DNA of 64,000 nucleotides, taken from the NCBI RefSeq assembly GCF_009729095.1, contig NZ_VTGX01000001.1, positions 1,426,001 to 1,490,000 of the forward strand, given 5' to 3'. How positions within the stretch are numbered: the stretch's first letter is position 1; each line of letters begins with the position of its first letter. The notes under the pieces were generated by a model. The model was not told where the DNA came from, searched no databases, and worked only from the letters and a program-made list of their open reading frames with translations. Made by a program: the position numbers and the translations under genes. The DNA is from Mycolicibacterium sp. CBMA 247 (GTDB taxonomy: Bacteria; Actinomycetota; Actinomycetes; Mycobacteriales; Mycobacteriaceae). Positions 35,525-43,989 of the stretch are shown here, one piece after another.

Positions 35525-37185
35525 TGTTGGACGCCTTCGCCGAGATCCTCGAACCTGCCGATGTGCAGGTGGCCCAACGGCTGAGCGCACTCGCCTACGC
35601 CGAGGCCAACGCGGCCGATCCGCGTGTCACCCTGGCCCTGGCACTTGCGGTGCGGGCGCTGCGCGGCGGCTCGGTGTGCGTGGACCTGCGGTCGGTGGCC
35701 GAGCAAGCACAGTTGCCGGAGCTGCCGTGGCCGGAAGTCGATGAGTGGCTGACGGCGGTGGCGGCCAGCCCGCTGCTCGGCACTCCCCCGGTGCTGCGGT
35801 TGTTCGGGGATCTGCTGTATCTCGACCGGTACTGGTTGGAAGAGCAGCAGGTGTGCGACGACGTGCTGGCGCTGGTGGGCACTGAGCCGGGCGGCGAGGT
35901 TCCCGATGTGGCGCGGCTGTTCCCGCCGGGTTTCGAGGAGCAGCGGGCCGCGGCGAAGGTGGCGCTGTCGCAGGGGCTGACGGTGTTGACCGGCGGACCG
36001 GGTACCGGCAAGACCACCACGGTGGCGCGGTTGTTGGCGCTGCTGGCCGAGCAGGCCGCACTGGCGGGGCGCCCGTCGTTGCGGATCGCGTTGGCCGCAC
36101 CGACCGGCAAAGCCGCGGCCCGCCTGCAGGAGGCCGTACAGCTGGAGGTGAACCGGCTCGATCCGGTGGACCGCGAGCGGATTTCGGGGCTGCAGGCAAC
36201 GACTTTGCACCGGCTGCTGGGATCGCGCCCCGATACCTCATCGCGATTCCGCCATCACCGGGCAAATCGGCTGCCGCACGATGTGATCGTGGTCGACGAG
36301 ACGTCGATGGTGTCGCTGACCATGATGGCCCGGTTGTTGGAGGCGGTGCGTCCGCAGACCCGGCTGCTGCTGGTGGGTGATCCCGATCAGCTGGCCTCGG
36401 TGGAGGCGGGGGCGGTTCTGGCCGATCTGGTCGACGGGCTGGGGACGCGTGGGGTGGCAGCGCTGCAGACCTCGCACCGGTTCGGCGAGTCGATCGGTGC
36501 GCTGGCGTCAGCGATCCGGGCCGGGGACGCCTCGGGTGCCGTGCGGGTGCTGGCGGCCGGCGGTGAACATGTCGAGTGGGTGCACTCGGACGCAGGCGAA
36601 AGGTTGCGGGAAGTGCTTGTGCCGCATGCCCTTGCGCTGCGTCAGGCGGCGATTCTCGGCGATGCCCGCGTGGCGCTGGAGATCCTCGATGAGCATCGGT
36701 TGTTGTGCGCGCATCGGCGTGGGCCGTTCGGGGTCGCGCAGTGGAACCGTCAGGTGCAGCGGTGGCTGGCCGAGGCGACCGGGGAGCCGATGTGGGCGTC
36801 GTGGTACGTGGGTCGGCCAATCCTGGTGACGGCCAACGACTATGGGCTCAAGCTCTACAACGGGGATACCGGCGTCACGGTCGCCACCCCGGACGGCCTG
36901 CGTGCCGTGGTGGGCGGATCGGGTTCGTTTGCGACCGGCCGGCTCACCGAGGTGGAGACCATGCACGCCATGACGATCCACAAGTCCCAGGGCAGCCAGG
37001 CCGATGAGGTGACCGTGCTGCTGCCCCCGGAGGACTCCCGCTTGTTGACCCGGGAGCTGTTCTACACCGCGGTCACCCGGGCCAAGACGCGAGTACGCGT
37101 CGTGGGGTCCGAAGCGGAAATCCGCGCGGCGATCGCCCGGCAGGCGGTCCGAGCGACCGGCCTGCGAAAGCGGCTGAAGCCCTAA
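35521..37185 (+). CDS. recD: Exodeoxyribonuclease V alpha subunit RecD
   Basis: A 554-residue superfamily 1B helicase. It starts at GTG 35521, overlapping the recB stop, with an ATG one codon later as alternative. Walker A is LTGGPGTGKTTTVARLL near residue 157, Walker B IVVDETSMVSLTMMARLL, the switch motif LLLVGDPDQLASVEAG, and the C-terminal TIHKSQGSQADEVTVLLP and FYTAVTRAKTRVRVVG. RecD moves 5'-3' and controls the processivity and nuclease activity of RecBCD. The last 4 bases overlap a small membrane-protein gene on the opposite strand. Confidence 0.95.
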   Translation: MMLDAFAEILEPADVQVAQRLSALAYAEANAADPRVTLALALAVRALRGGSVCVDLRSVAEQAQLPELPWPEVDEWLTAVAASPLLGTPPVLRLFGDLLYLDRYWLEEQQVCDDVLALVGTEPGGEVPDVARLFPPGFEEQRAAAKVALSQGLTVLTGGPGTGKTTTVARLLALLAEQAALAGRPSLRIALAAPTGKAAARLQEAVQLEVNRLDPVDRERISGLQATTLHRLLGSRPDTSSRFRHHRANRLPHDVIVVDETSMVSLTMMARLLEAVRPQTRLLLVGDPDQLASVEAGAVLADLVDGLGTRGVAALQTSHRFGESIGALASAIRAGDASGAVRVLAAGGEHVEWVHSDAGERLREVLVPHALALRQAAILGDARVALEILDEHRLLCAHRRGPFGVAQWNRQVQRWLAEATGEPMWASWYVGRPILVTANDYGLKLYNGDTGVTVATPDGLRAVVGGSGSFATGRLTEVETMHAMTIHKSQGSQADEVTVLLPPEDSRLLTRELFYTAVTRAKTRVRVVGSEAEIRAAIARQAVRATGLRKRLKP

Positions 37186-37331
37186 ACGGCGCGTCCGGCG
37201 AAAAATGCGCCGGAAATGAGGCCGATCACGATGGCCAGGGTGGGCAAGCCCATCGCCGCAGCCGTCACGACGCCGGCGACCGCACCGATACCGAGCACCA
37301 GCAGAAGTACGCCCACAAATGCACCGACCAT
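37182..37331 (-). CDS. Small hydrophobic two-helix membrane protein
   Basis: A 49-residue frame (MVGAFVGVLLLVLGIGAVAG...), with AGAAAGGG as a good ribosome-binding site 8 bases upstream of ATG 37331. Almost the whole protein is two hydrophobic helices rich in Gly, Ala and Val, joined by a short turn (AMGLPTL) and ending in FAGRAV. No family is recognised. Its stop codon overlaps the recD stop on the other strand. It may be a small membrane peptide or toxin-like peptide; there is no sign of a partner RNA. Confidence 0.6.
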   Translation of the reverse strand: MVGAFVGVLLLVLGIGAVAGVVTAAAMGLPTLAIVIGLISGAFFAGRAV

Positions 37332-37639
37332 TGCACGCCCTTTCTATGACAGCGATCACAATGTACATCGCCAGTGGGCTGAATCACATGCAGATGACGC
37401 ACCAATTCGGTTAACGATTTCGCGGCAAAATGTATAGCTGAGCTTGGTAAATGCCCTGGGTAGGGCGCTCCAGCGAACCCGGGGCGACGCGGGCCGTCAG
37501 ACGGTCAGCGCGACGGTCTACCCGGTCAGTGGTTCGTACACCGCAAATGGGAACAGCGCATCCAGCATCGCCCTGGCCACCCCGTCCCACGGGGTCGCCC
37601 GCACCGACTCGGTCGAGGTGAACGGCAACAATGTGCCAT
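37332..37639. other. Region between the small membrane gene and the TetR gene; no confident gene
   Basis: This 308-bp stretch has an open plus-strand frame of about 65 codons from 37444 onward (with a TTG start) that reads through into an out-of-frame overlap with the TetR gene. It contains YPVSGSYTANGNSASSIALATPSH, which is protein-like, but no ribosome-binding site or full-length gene is seen. It may be the remnant of a gene cut by rearrangement, or simply promoter DNA for the TetR gene. Confidence 0.4.
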
Positions 37640-37645
37640 TAATGT
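37640..37645 (+). promoter_or_regulatory. -10 element of the TetR gene (leaderless)
   Basis: TAATGT fits TANNNT and is six bases upstream of the GTG at 37652. Transcription would start at the GTG itself, which supports that codon as the true start of the regulator. Confidence 0.5.
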
Positions 37646-37651
37646 CGGGGC

Positions 37652-38368
37652 GTGGGACCCACTCGTTCCGTCATACTGAAATCCCACAACGCCGCAGGGC
37701 AGGACAGTCGATTGTCAGCACCAGTACGCCGATCCCGCGGACGGCCGGTGGGCGGCGGCAACACCGCCGAGCAGGCCCGCGAGGTGTTGATGGACGCCGC
37801 CGAGCACCTGTTCATCACCCGCGGGTACCGGGCCTCGACGATGGAGGTCATCGCCCACCAGGCCGGCTACTCGCGCACCGCGATCTACCGTCAGTTCGCC
37901 AACCGCAACGAGCTCATCACGGCCATCGTGCAGCGTGCCACCCAGCGGCACATGGCCTCGATCCTTTCGCGCATTCCCGAGGACGCCGGGCCCGTCGATC
38001 TCTTGGTCGAGAGTCTGGTCATCGTCGCGACCGAGCTGGTCTCCGATCCGCTGCTCAACACGATCGCCGATCAGACCCCCGACGGGACGATCGCGTCATT
38101 GATCGCCAATGACGCGGAGCTGACAGAGCTGGTGAAGTCGACCATCGACGTCGTGATCGCCGATAACGCCACCCAGTTTCGGCCCGGTCTACAACCGCAT
38201 GACCTCGCGCAGTTCATCATCGCGACCGCGCTGAGCTTCCTGGTGAAGACTGTCCCCGATGTCACCGATCCTGAGGTGGCGCGCAGCTACATCGAGACGT
38301 TCGTCCTGCCAGCGATCGTGCAACACCCACCGCCGCCTCGGCGGGTGTTCCCCGGCGGACTGGGATAA
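37652..38368 (+). CDS. TetR-family transcriptional regulator
   Basis: A 238-residue TetR regulator from a GTG at 37652, chosen because a TAATGT -10 element sits exactly where a leaderless transcript would begin. The helix-turn-helix is at residues about 40-85: VLMDAAEHLFITRGYRASTMEVIAHQAGYSRTAIYRQFANRNELI. The first 30 residues are basic (VRRSRGRPVGGG), common in TetR proteins with extra DNA contacts. The C-terminal domain is helical (LLVESLVIVATELVSDPLLNTIADQTPDG). The neighbours are a convergent secreted-protein gene and recD; the target is unknown. Confidence 0.85.
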   Translation: MGPTRSVILKSHNAAGQDSRLSAPVRRSRGRPVGGGNTAEQAREVLMDAAEHLFITRGYRASTMEVIAHQAGYSRTAIYRQFANRNELITAIVQRATQRHMASILSRIPEDAGPVDLLVESLVIVATELVSDPLLNTIADQTPDGTIASLIANDAELTELVKSTIDVVIADNATQFRPGLQPHDLAQFIIATALSFLVKTVPDVTDPEVARSYIETFVLPAIVQHPPPPRRVFPGGLG

Positions 38369-38376
38369 ACCCTCGG

Positions 38377-39744
38377 CTACTCCGCCCGCAGTCCCACCAG
38401 TTCTGTCTCGTTTCTCGCGATCAGCGCGGTCCCGACTTGCTCAACAACGCCGCGTCTATCGGGTGCCGGCATCCGCCACAACTGTTGGCAGGTGGACAGA
38501 TCGGTGGCGACGATCTCATCGCCCGACCCGTGGTAGGTCGTACTCAGAACGATGTGGCCATCAGATCCGACGTAGTGGGTGAAATCGACCTGGCAGCGGG
38601 TGCCGGGGCTCCCGGAGTTCAGACTCCACTGCTGCCAGGTCTCGTTTTCCCAGCCTTCCTCGCCCTGCCACGCGTACAGGTCGCTGCCGATCATCTGGAA
38701 TTTGGCGTCGCGGTAATCGACTGCGGGACCGGGAAACTCGATGATCTGCCGACCGTCGCGGGAGTACACCCGGAGCACCGAACCATCGAGCACGATCGGG
38801 ACGGTGGTGGCGTCCAACAGGTTGTATCCCCTGAGTTCCCGCTGCGCGAGCAGATCGCCGGCCGCGTTGTAGAACAGCACGCCGGCCACATCCTGTGCCT
38901 CGTACTGATAGGCGAACCCGCCGGGATAGACGGCGGCTCGTTTGAGCGTCGCGCCCGGCGACGGCGTCGGTGTCCTCTCAGTGCCGTCGATCAGTGAGAA
39001 CACCCGGTAGGTCGGGTCTTCCGGCGTCGGGATCTGCGTCGCGAGGGTCAATGGCGCGTCGTCGGATACGGTCAGCGTCGGCACATCCAGCCGTCCGCTG
39101 CCCGGGACGAACCAGGTGCGCTCGCCCGTGGCACCGATTCCGTAGACGCCCGTGCGCAGTGCTGTGGCCACCAGCCGTGTCTGCCCGCGCGGGTTTCCGA
39201 TCGCTTCGACGACTGGTTCGGGGCCGTAACCCCGGATGTGCAAGTCGGTTTCGCCGGAGTGGGTGACCTGTCCCCGCGCCAGGTCGAGCACCCAGATTTG
39301 GCGAGGTTTGCCGTGGATGGTGTCGATGTCGGCCAGGCATACCGCGGTGTACTCGCCGTTCAGATGGCAGTTTCCGTCGAACCCGCCCTTCAGGCCCTCC
39401 AACAGGATGGGATCGAACAGCCTTGTGCCCGTGCGTAGGTCGATGCCGTACACCCAGCTGCGGTAACCGTCCCCGCAGTCCAGATCGCAGTCGGCGAGAA
39501 AGTAGGCCCGATCGCCGGCGCTGCCGAACGGCTTCCCCACCGGGATCTCGTCGGGCAGCCCGATGTCGGCCCGAGTCACCCGCCAGCCCTGCGCCGGCCG
39601 ATTCTGCAGCGAGAAACCGATCAGCTGCGGCGTCGGCGCAGGCAGCTGAGGTTCCTGGCGTCGCACCCACCACACCACCGCGGTCACCGCCACCGCGACC
39701 ACGACGGCCGCGGCAGCCAGCGCAACAGCCAAGCCTCTACGCAT
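38377..39744 (-). CDS. Membrane-anchored beta-propeller-like extracytoplasmic protein
   Basis: About 455 residues from ATG 39744. A membrane anchor (LAVALAAAAVVVAVAVTAVVWWV) occupies residues 5-28 after MRRG. The rest is an extracytoplasmic domain with repeated segments such as SWVYGIDLRTGTRLFDPI, QIWVLDLARGQVTHSGE, YRVFSLIDGTERTP and EIVATDLSTCQQLWRMP, spaced like blades of a PQQ/WD-like beta-propeller. Two Cys pairs (DCDLDCGDG, NCHLNGEYTAVC) could form disulphides. No enzyme motif is recognised. It starts 2 bases after the upstream gene's stop, so the two secreted proteins are one operon. Confidence 0.7.
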   Translation of the reverse strand: MRRGLAVALAAAAVVVAVAVTAVVWWVRRQEPQLPAPTPQLIGFSLQNRPAQGWRVTRADIGLPDEIPVGKPFGSAGDRAYFLADCDLDCGDGYRSWVYGIDLRTGTRLFDPILLEGLKGGFDGNCHLNGEYTAVCLADIDTIHGKPRQIWVLDLARGQVTHSGETDLHIRGYGPEPVVEAIGNPRGQTRLVATALRTGVYGIGATGERTWFVPGSGRLDVPTLTVSDDAPLTLATQIPTPEDPTYRVFSLIDGTERTPTPSPGATLKRAAVYPGGFAYQYEAQDVAGVLFYNAAGDLLAQRELRGYNLLDATTVPIVLDGSVLRVYSRDGRQIIEFPGPAVDYRDAKFQMIGSDLYAWQGEEGWENETWQQWSLNSGSPGTRCQVDFTHYVGSDGHIVLSTTYHGSGDEIVATDLSTCQQLWRMPAPDRRGVVEQVGTALIARNETELVGLRAE

Positions 39745-39746
39745 GG

Positions 39747-40241
39747 CTAGAACACCCAACTGCCCGAGGGCTGCACGACGAACCCGTGATTGACGATCGG
39801 GTCGATGCAGGCGACCCCGTCATCGGTCACCGCGCAGGTGGTGTTGACGGCGGTGAGCTTGTGGCCGGGGGCCAGTCTCGGATATTCATCTGGCGGCGGA
39901 CAGGGCCCGCTGCCACGGGTGAAGGTCGAACCGACCCCGTCGCACGACGATCCAATCTCGCTCTGCCGCGCCTCGGCGGGCATCCCCACGATGGTGCCGC
40001 GACACCCCGCGACGACGTGTGCGTTGTGGTCTTGGAGGTAGTCCCAACTGCACGTCATCGTCGGCGTGGTGAAGCCGACCCTGGAGGCCTTGAGACCGTG
40101 CTCCACGTAAGGGGCTGGATCGACCGCGGAGAACGCGTCGAGATCAGGGAAGCCGGGCGGTGAGGCGTCGGCGATCGGTGCCGTCGCACCGGCGAGGACG
40201 ATCGCTGCCCAGAAGGCCGGCACCACGAATGCACGACGCAC
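39747..40241 (-). CDS. Secreted cysteine-rich protein of unknown function
   Basis: About 164 residues from a GTG at 40241. A signal peptide is clear: RRAFVVPAFWAAIVLAGATAPIADASP with an A-D-A type cleavage site. The mature protein has at least six cysteines (TMTCSWDYL, AGCRGTI, SSCDG, GPCPPP, TTCAVTDDGVACID), which are likely disulphide-bonded. It is a typical small exported mycobacterial protein without a recognisable domain. It is the first gene of a two-gene unit with the propeller-like protein and lies 48 bases downstream of the L,D-transpeptidase gene. Confidence 0.72.
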   Translation of the reverse strand: MRRAFVVPAFWAAIVLAGATAPIADASPPGFPDLDAFSAVDPAPYVEHGLKASRVGFTTPTMTCSWDYLQDHNAHVVAGCRGTIVGMPAEARQSEIGSSCDGVGSTFTRGSGPCPPPDEYPRLAPGHKLTAVNTTCAVTDDGVACIDPIVNHGFVVQPSGSWVF

Positions 40242-40288
40242 GGTCCCAATGCTAAGGGCCGTCTGCCGACCTACTCGGCGGCAAAAAG

Positions 40289-41545
40289 TCAGCGCAGCGC
40301 GCTGCCCTTGACCCACTCGGCCCAGGGCACGGACCAGTCGCCGTTGTTGGTCGGCTTGAGCGCGTCGCCCCCGGTGTTGCGGATCTCAACGATGTCGCCG
40401 GGCACCGAGAAGTTGTAGAACCATTCGGCGTTCCCGCCGTTGAGGTTGAGGCAACCGTGACTGGTGTTGGTGTTGCCCTGCGCCCACACCGTCGCGTTGA
40501 GTTGGTGCAGGTAGATGCCGTCGATGCTGATGCGGGTGGCCCACGGGATGGTGGTCTTGTAGCCGAGCCGCGAATTGACCGGGAGGCCGTAGGTCGAGGA
40601 GTCCATGACCACCGGGTTGGCCTTGTCCATCACGGTGTAGATACCGCGCGGGGTCCAGAAACTCATCGTCGTACCGGCGATGGTCTCGGTGCCGCCCATG
40701 CCCATCGAGGTCGGCATGGTGCGCACCAGCTTGCCGTTCTCGAAGACCTTGACCTGCTTGTCGGTGTCGTCGGCGATGGTGACGTGCGAGGCGCCGATAG
40801 TGAACGAGACCTTTTCGTCCTGTGCGCCGTAGAGGTCGTCGCCGAGCTTGGCGCCGTAGATGCCGGCGTCGACGGTGACCTTGGTGCCCGGTGCGTAGTA
40901 CTTCTCCGGGCGCCAATGCGCGGTCTGGTCGTCGATCCAGTTCCACGAGCCGAGAGCCTTGGGCTCGGTGATGACCTTCATCCGGTTCTCGGCGGTGGCC
41001 TTATCGGTGATCGGTTCGTCGAAGCGCGCGACGATCACCATCCCGACGCCGTAGGTGGCGCCGTCCTGCAACGAGGCGTAGGACGTGCCGTTGAGGTAGA
41101 CGCGGGCCTGGTAGCCGGGGGTCAGGGTGCTGAAGGTGGTGGTCTTGCGGGTCGGCATGCCGCCGGGGCCGCGCGCGTCGACCTTCAGGGTGTAGGTGCG
41201 GCCGTAGCCGAGCGTGGTGGTCGGCTTCCAGGTCCTGGCGTCGGGGGTGAGGACGCCGGGGATCTCCTTGCCGGCGTCGTTGACCATCTTGACGCTCGCC
41301 ACGGTGCCGGTGTCGGCGGTGACCATGACCCGGGCCAGCGGGTCGACCTCGGCGTCGGCCTTGGGCGTGATCGTCAATTGGGCCGGCTCGGTGGGCGAAG
41401 GCTGCGGGACGCCCTGTGGCGGCGAGGCCAACGTCTGGCACTGCTCGGCGCAGTCCGGCAGGGCCGAAACGACGACACCACCCGACACGGCCAACACTGC
41501 AAGTGCGGCCGCCAGGTAGGCACGACGAACAGAGGTCAACATCAC
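40289..41545 (-). CDS. L,D-transpeptidase (LdtMt2-type, YkuD domain)
   Basis: A 418-residue cell-wall enzyme. Residues 1-30 are a signal or anchor segment (RRAYLAAALAVLAVSGGVVVSALP). Two Ig-like domains follow (LTITPKADAEVDPLARVMVTAD; GATYGVGMVIVARFDEPITDKATAENRMKV). The YkuD catalytic domain ends in NTSHGCLNLNGGNAEWFYNFSVPGDIVEI, with the catalytic His and Cys near residue 366. The pattern DSSTYGLPVNS...SHGCLN is that of LdtMt2. It makes 3-3 cross-links in peptidoglycan, outside the membrane, and is a carbapenem target. The usual lipobox is absent although a Cys follows the anchor (LPDCAEQC). Confidence 0.92.
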   Translation of the reverse strand: MMLTSVRRAYLAAALAVLAVSGGVVVSALPDCAEQCQTLASPPQGVPQPSPTEPAQLTITPKADAEVDPLARVMVTADTGTVASVKMVNDAGKEIPGVLTPDARTWKPTTTLGYGRTYTLKVDARGPGGMPTRKTTTFSTLTPGYQARVYLNGTSYASLQDGATYGVGMVIVARFDEPITDKATAENRMKVITEPKALGSWNWIDDQTAHWRPEKYYAPGTKVTVDAGIYGAKLGDDLYGAQDEKVSFTIGASHVTIADDTDKQVKVFENGKLVRTMPTSMGMGGTETIAGTTMSFWTPRGIYTVMDKANPVVMDSSTYGLPVNSRLGYKTTIPWATRISIDGIYLHQLNATVWAQGNTNTSHGCLNLNGGNAEWFYNFSVPGDIVEIRNTGGDALKPTNNGDWSVPWAEWVKGSALR

Positions 41546-41706
41546 TCCAATGTGGTTCGGCGAGGGCCATATTGATCGAGGTTCCGATCAGTGGCTCAAT
41601 CGTAGCGGGACCGCCTGGTCTTCTGCGCAACGGCTGTCGGATGTGGGCGAGTCGTGATGGTGCCGTTGCGTCAGACTTTGTCGCAATAGGCTGATATCTC
41701 AGAAGC

Positions 41707-42984
41707 GTGGTGGACACCACCGTTGCGGGCAGGGGGACATGCGGAATGCCGGAGTCGTTGGCTGACACAATCGCCCAGCTTCCCGCCACTCCAGGCGTCA
41801 CGTTTCGGGGTATGTCCGGCCCACCCCCAGCGTCGACGTTCACCGTGTCAGCGGTACTTCCCACATCCGCCGATCCACGAATCGCCAGCGAGAACTTCAC
41901 GTCCGACCGCGTCGCAGCCATCGTCACGATCACGGGAAGGTTCATCGGTCCGCTGTCCCGACACCCCGACGAGCGCGAAATCGCGATCCTCCCCGGCACC
42001 CTGCTGACACCGGTCGGGGAGGTGACCGTGGCGGGGCTACCCAGCCCGGTGGTTTTGCTCGCCGAGCCCGGCCATGCGCCGGGACTACCGGTGAACCAGG
42101 AGGAACTGGAGCGCGTTGTGGTCGAGCAGATCACCCATGCGCTTGCCTGCCCGGCGGCGCCGATTCACTCCCCGGGTCGATTCACACCGCCGGCCGGGCG
42201 GGACAGCGCACCACCCGCCGCCACTGGCGCCGCGACTCTGGTCGACAACATCGCGGTGCGCCGCGCTGTTGCCGATTTCAGTGCCGAACCCGGGCAGCGC
42301 CGTCTGTTCGATGTCTTGCGGGCGTGCATGTATGGCGAGCTGCTGTTTGACATCACCGGGTCGGACACGCCGGTGGACGGCGCATTTGCGGCGAATTCGC
42401 GACTCCAGATCCGATGTGGAACCGGCCGCGACGGGAGGCGTGCCCTGTTCGCCTTCACCAGCAACGCCGAGATTGCGCGCATGCATCCGCCGGGCACCCG
42501 GACGCAATCCATGGTCACGCCGGCTACCGGTGCCCTGGAGCTGGTCCGCAGCCAGGGTGACGGTTGGCTCTACATCGACCCAGCGGGACCCACCTGCGCG
42601 TTGTCTGCCGAGGAGATCGACTTTGCGCTCCGCAATCCGCGCAACGAGCCCCTCAAGGCGGTATTGGCCGAACACCACACCAGGGCCGCCAGCCGTGAGG
42701 ACGTCTTGGCTGTTTTACGCCAGGATGGGCCATTGATGCTGGCCGCAGATGACACCACGGTCACCGGCAAGGTGGGGATACGGTCGTTGGTGATGGCGGA
42801 TGGCTCGACCGCATTGCTGGGCTTCACCAGCGCCCCGGAGGTCGTCGCGTACAACGCCTCGGTCGCGGTGGCCCCCGCGACCACGTCGCAGGTGCTCGAC
42901 ATGGTTCGCAAGGATGGCTACAGCGGATTGGTCGTCAATCCTGCCGGGCCACAAATCGCCGTACCGGCGGCGGTTCTCGGCTGA
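41707..42984 (+). CDS. Predicted ADP-ribosyltransferase fused to two SseB-like domains
   Basis: A 425-residue protein from a GTG at 41707 (another GTG follows). Residues about 30-115 match the R-S-E layout of mono-ADP-ribosyltransferases: TFRGM with Arg34, a second block VLPTSADPRIASENF that corresponds to the S-T-S segment with Thr53-Ser54, and DEREIAILPGTLLTPVGEV with the E-x-E pair Glu89-x-Glu91. A Pro-rich linker follows. Two related domains like SseB/EspK-type accessory domains come next: LLFDITGSDTPV...GWLYIDPAGPTCALSAEEIDFAL at about 205-305, and PLMLAADDTTVTG...YSGLVVNPAGPQIAVPAAVLG at 340-425. Absence of a signal peptide leaves the route of action open. Confidence 0.6.
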   Translation: MVDTTVAGRGTCGMPESLADTIAQLPATPGVTFRGMSGPPPASTFTVSAVLPTSADPRIASENFTSDRVAAIVTITGRFIGPLSRHPDEREIAILPGTLLTPVGEVTVAGLPSPVVLLAEPGHAPGLPVNQEELERVVVEQITHALACPAAPIHSPGRFTPPAGRDSAPPAATGAATLVDNIAVRRAVADFSAEPGQRRLFDVLRACMYGELLFDITGSDTPVDGAFAANSRLQIRCGTGRDGRRALFAFTSNAEIARMHPPGTRTQSMVTPATGALELVRSQGDGWLYIDPAGPTCALSAEEIDFALRNPRNEPLKAVLAEHHTRAASREDVLAVLRQDGPLMLAADDTTVTGKVGIRSLVMADGSTALLGFTSAPEVVAYNASVAVAPATTSQVLDMVRKDGYSGLVVNPAGPQIAVPAAVLG

Positions 42985-43008
42985 ATTCCCGTCTCTGCCC
43001 GAGCGATG

Positions 43009-43578
43009 TCAGCCCAGAGTCCTCTCCAGATACGCGATCGCCGCAGCGGGATCCTCGGTGACGTAGACCAGGTCATCTAACGGCAAGGGGAGGAACCCGT
43101 CCTGCTCCATCCGTCGTAGCTGGATCACCAGGCCGTCATAGAAACCCGCGGTGTTCAACAGCACCACGGGCTTGTCGTGGCGACGATGCTTACGCAGCTC
43201 CAAGATCTCGGTGGCTTCGTCGAGGGTGCCCAGCCCGCCGGCCATCACCACCATCGCGTCGGAGCGCTCCAGAAACTGCGCCTTGCGTTCCGTGAGGTCG
43301 GCGGTGATCACCATCTCGTCGGCGCCCGTTCTGGCCTGCTGCCGCAGAAACTCGACCGAGATCCCCACGAGCCGGCCGCCGCTGGCTTGCACACCGTCGG
43401 CCACGACCTTCATCAACCCCTTGTCGGTTCCACCCCAGACGAGCGTGTGGCCTCCCTTGCCGAGGAGTTCGGCGAACCTGCGCGCCGGTTCCGTGTAGCG
43501 CTCATCGAGGTCGGCGGCGGACAGGAAGACACAGATGTTCACGTCGTGGGCGCTTTCGATTGGGGACCGGTGCGTCAC
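43009..43578 (-). CDS. LOG-family nucleoside 5'-monophosphate phosphoribohydrolase (TIGR00730)
   Basis: A 189-residue Rossmann-fold protein with the LOG signature: KAQFLERSDAMVVMAGGLGTLDEATEIL near residue 100, where P/A-G-G-x-G-T-x-x-E holds the catalytic glutamate, and VWGGTDKGLMKVVADGVQASGG for phosphate binding. LOG enzymes cleave the base from cytokinin or purine nucleoside monophosphates; in mycobacteria the Rv1205 homolog releases cytokinins. This is a second, shorter type. It ends close to the end of the convergent ADP-ribosyltransferase-like gene (25 bases apart). Confidence 0.87.
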   Translation of the reverse strand: MTHRSPIESAHDVNICVFLSAADLDERYTEPARRFAELLGKGGHTLVWGGTDKGLMKVVADGVQASGGRLVGISVEFLRQQARTGADEMVITADLTERKAQFLERSDAMVVMAGGLGTLDEATEILELRKHRRHDKPVVLLNTAGFYDGLVIQLRRMEQDGFLPLPLDDLVYVTEDPAAAIAYLERTLG

Positions 43579-43659
43579 GAATGATGATGCCCCTCTGCGC
43601 CTCGGGGGTTTCGAGAGTTGACCACACGCGTCACACCAGCACCGAGAACGGGACTATAG

Positions 43660-43707
43660 GTGATCTGGAAGTGCAGTATCACCGGCGATACCGCACTTCC
43701 AGATCAC
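43660..43707. repeat. Long hairpin element before the toxin-antitoxin pair
   Basis: GTGATCTGGAAGTGC (43660-43674) pairs perfectly with 43693-43707. After one mismatch, an inner stem GTATC/GATAC continues around an ACCGGC loop, giving a 20-bp stem with one mismatch. It sits between the LOG gene start and the antitoxin promoter. It looks like an intergenic repeat or bidirectional terminator. Confidence 0.75.
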
Positions 43708-43756
43708 ATGTCCTCCGCCCGACCGCTTCGGCAGTGCGCTCAACCAGGCCAAATAG

Positions 43757-43775
43757 TGGTATCACACTGGTATCA
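43757..43775. promoter_or_regulatory. Probable toxin-antitoxin operator (two direct repeats)
   Basis: TGGTATCA occurs at 43757-43764 and again at 43768-43775, 11 bases apart and so on the same helix face. It ends 7 bases before the antitoxin ATG. Ribbon-helix-helix antitoxins often bind such repeats cooperatively. Confidence 0.55.
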
Positions 43776-43782
43776 TGACGCC

Positions 43783-43989
43783 ATGGGTATGACTCTTCGC
43801 ACGAGTGACGAGCAGACCGAAGCACTCCGCCAGCAAGCTGCCGCCGAGGGACGGTCGATGCAAGCTGTTGCACTGTCGGCCATTGACGAGTACATCGCTC
43901 GCCGCACGCATAAGGCCAAGGTCCAGACGGCTTTGCAGCGCGTGGTCGCTGAAGAGGCCGGGGTCCTGGAGCGCCTGAAGGACGCATGA
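43783..43989 (+). CDS. Ribbon-helix-helix antitoxin of a Doc-type pair
   Basis: A 68-residue protein starting at ATG 43783. The first 45 residues fit a ribbon-helix-helix fold: a short strand MTLRTSDEQTEALRQQAAAEGRSMQAVALSAIDEYIARR. The C-terminal helix (KAKVQTALQRVVAEEAGVLERLKDA) would wrap the toxin. It overlaps the downstream Fic/Doc gene by 4 bases (ATGA), so the two are translationally coupled. As antitoxin it should neutralise Doc and repress the operon through the direct repeats upstream. Confidence 0.75.
   Translation: MGMTLRTSDEQTEALRQQAAAEGRSMQAVALSAIDEYIARRTHKAKVQTALQRVVAEEAGVLERLKDA

Noticed and set aside
36508..37368. A long minus-strand frame over the end of recD
   Set aside because: recD is unambiguous on the plus strand. 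Only the short 49-residue frame at 37182-37331, in another frame, has a ribosome-binding site and a coherent hydrophobic profile.
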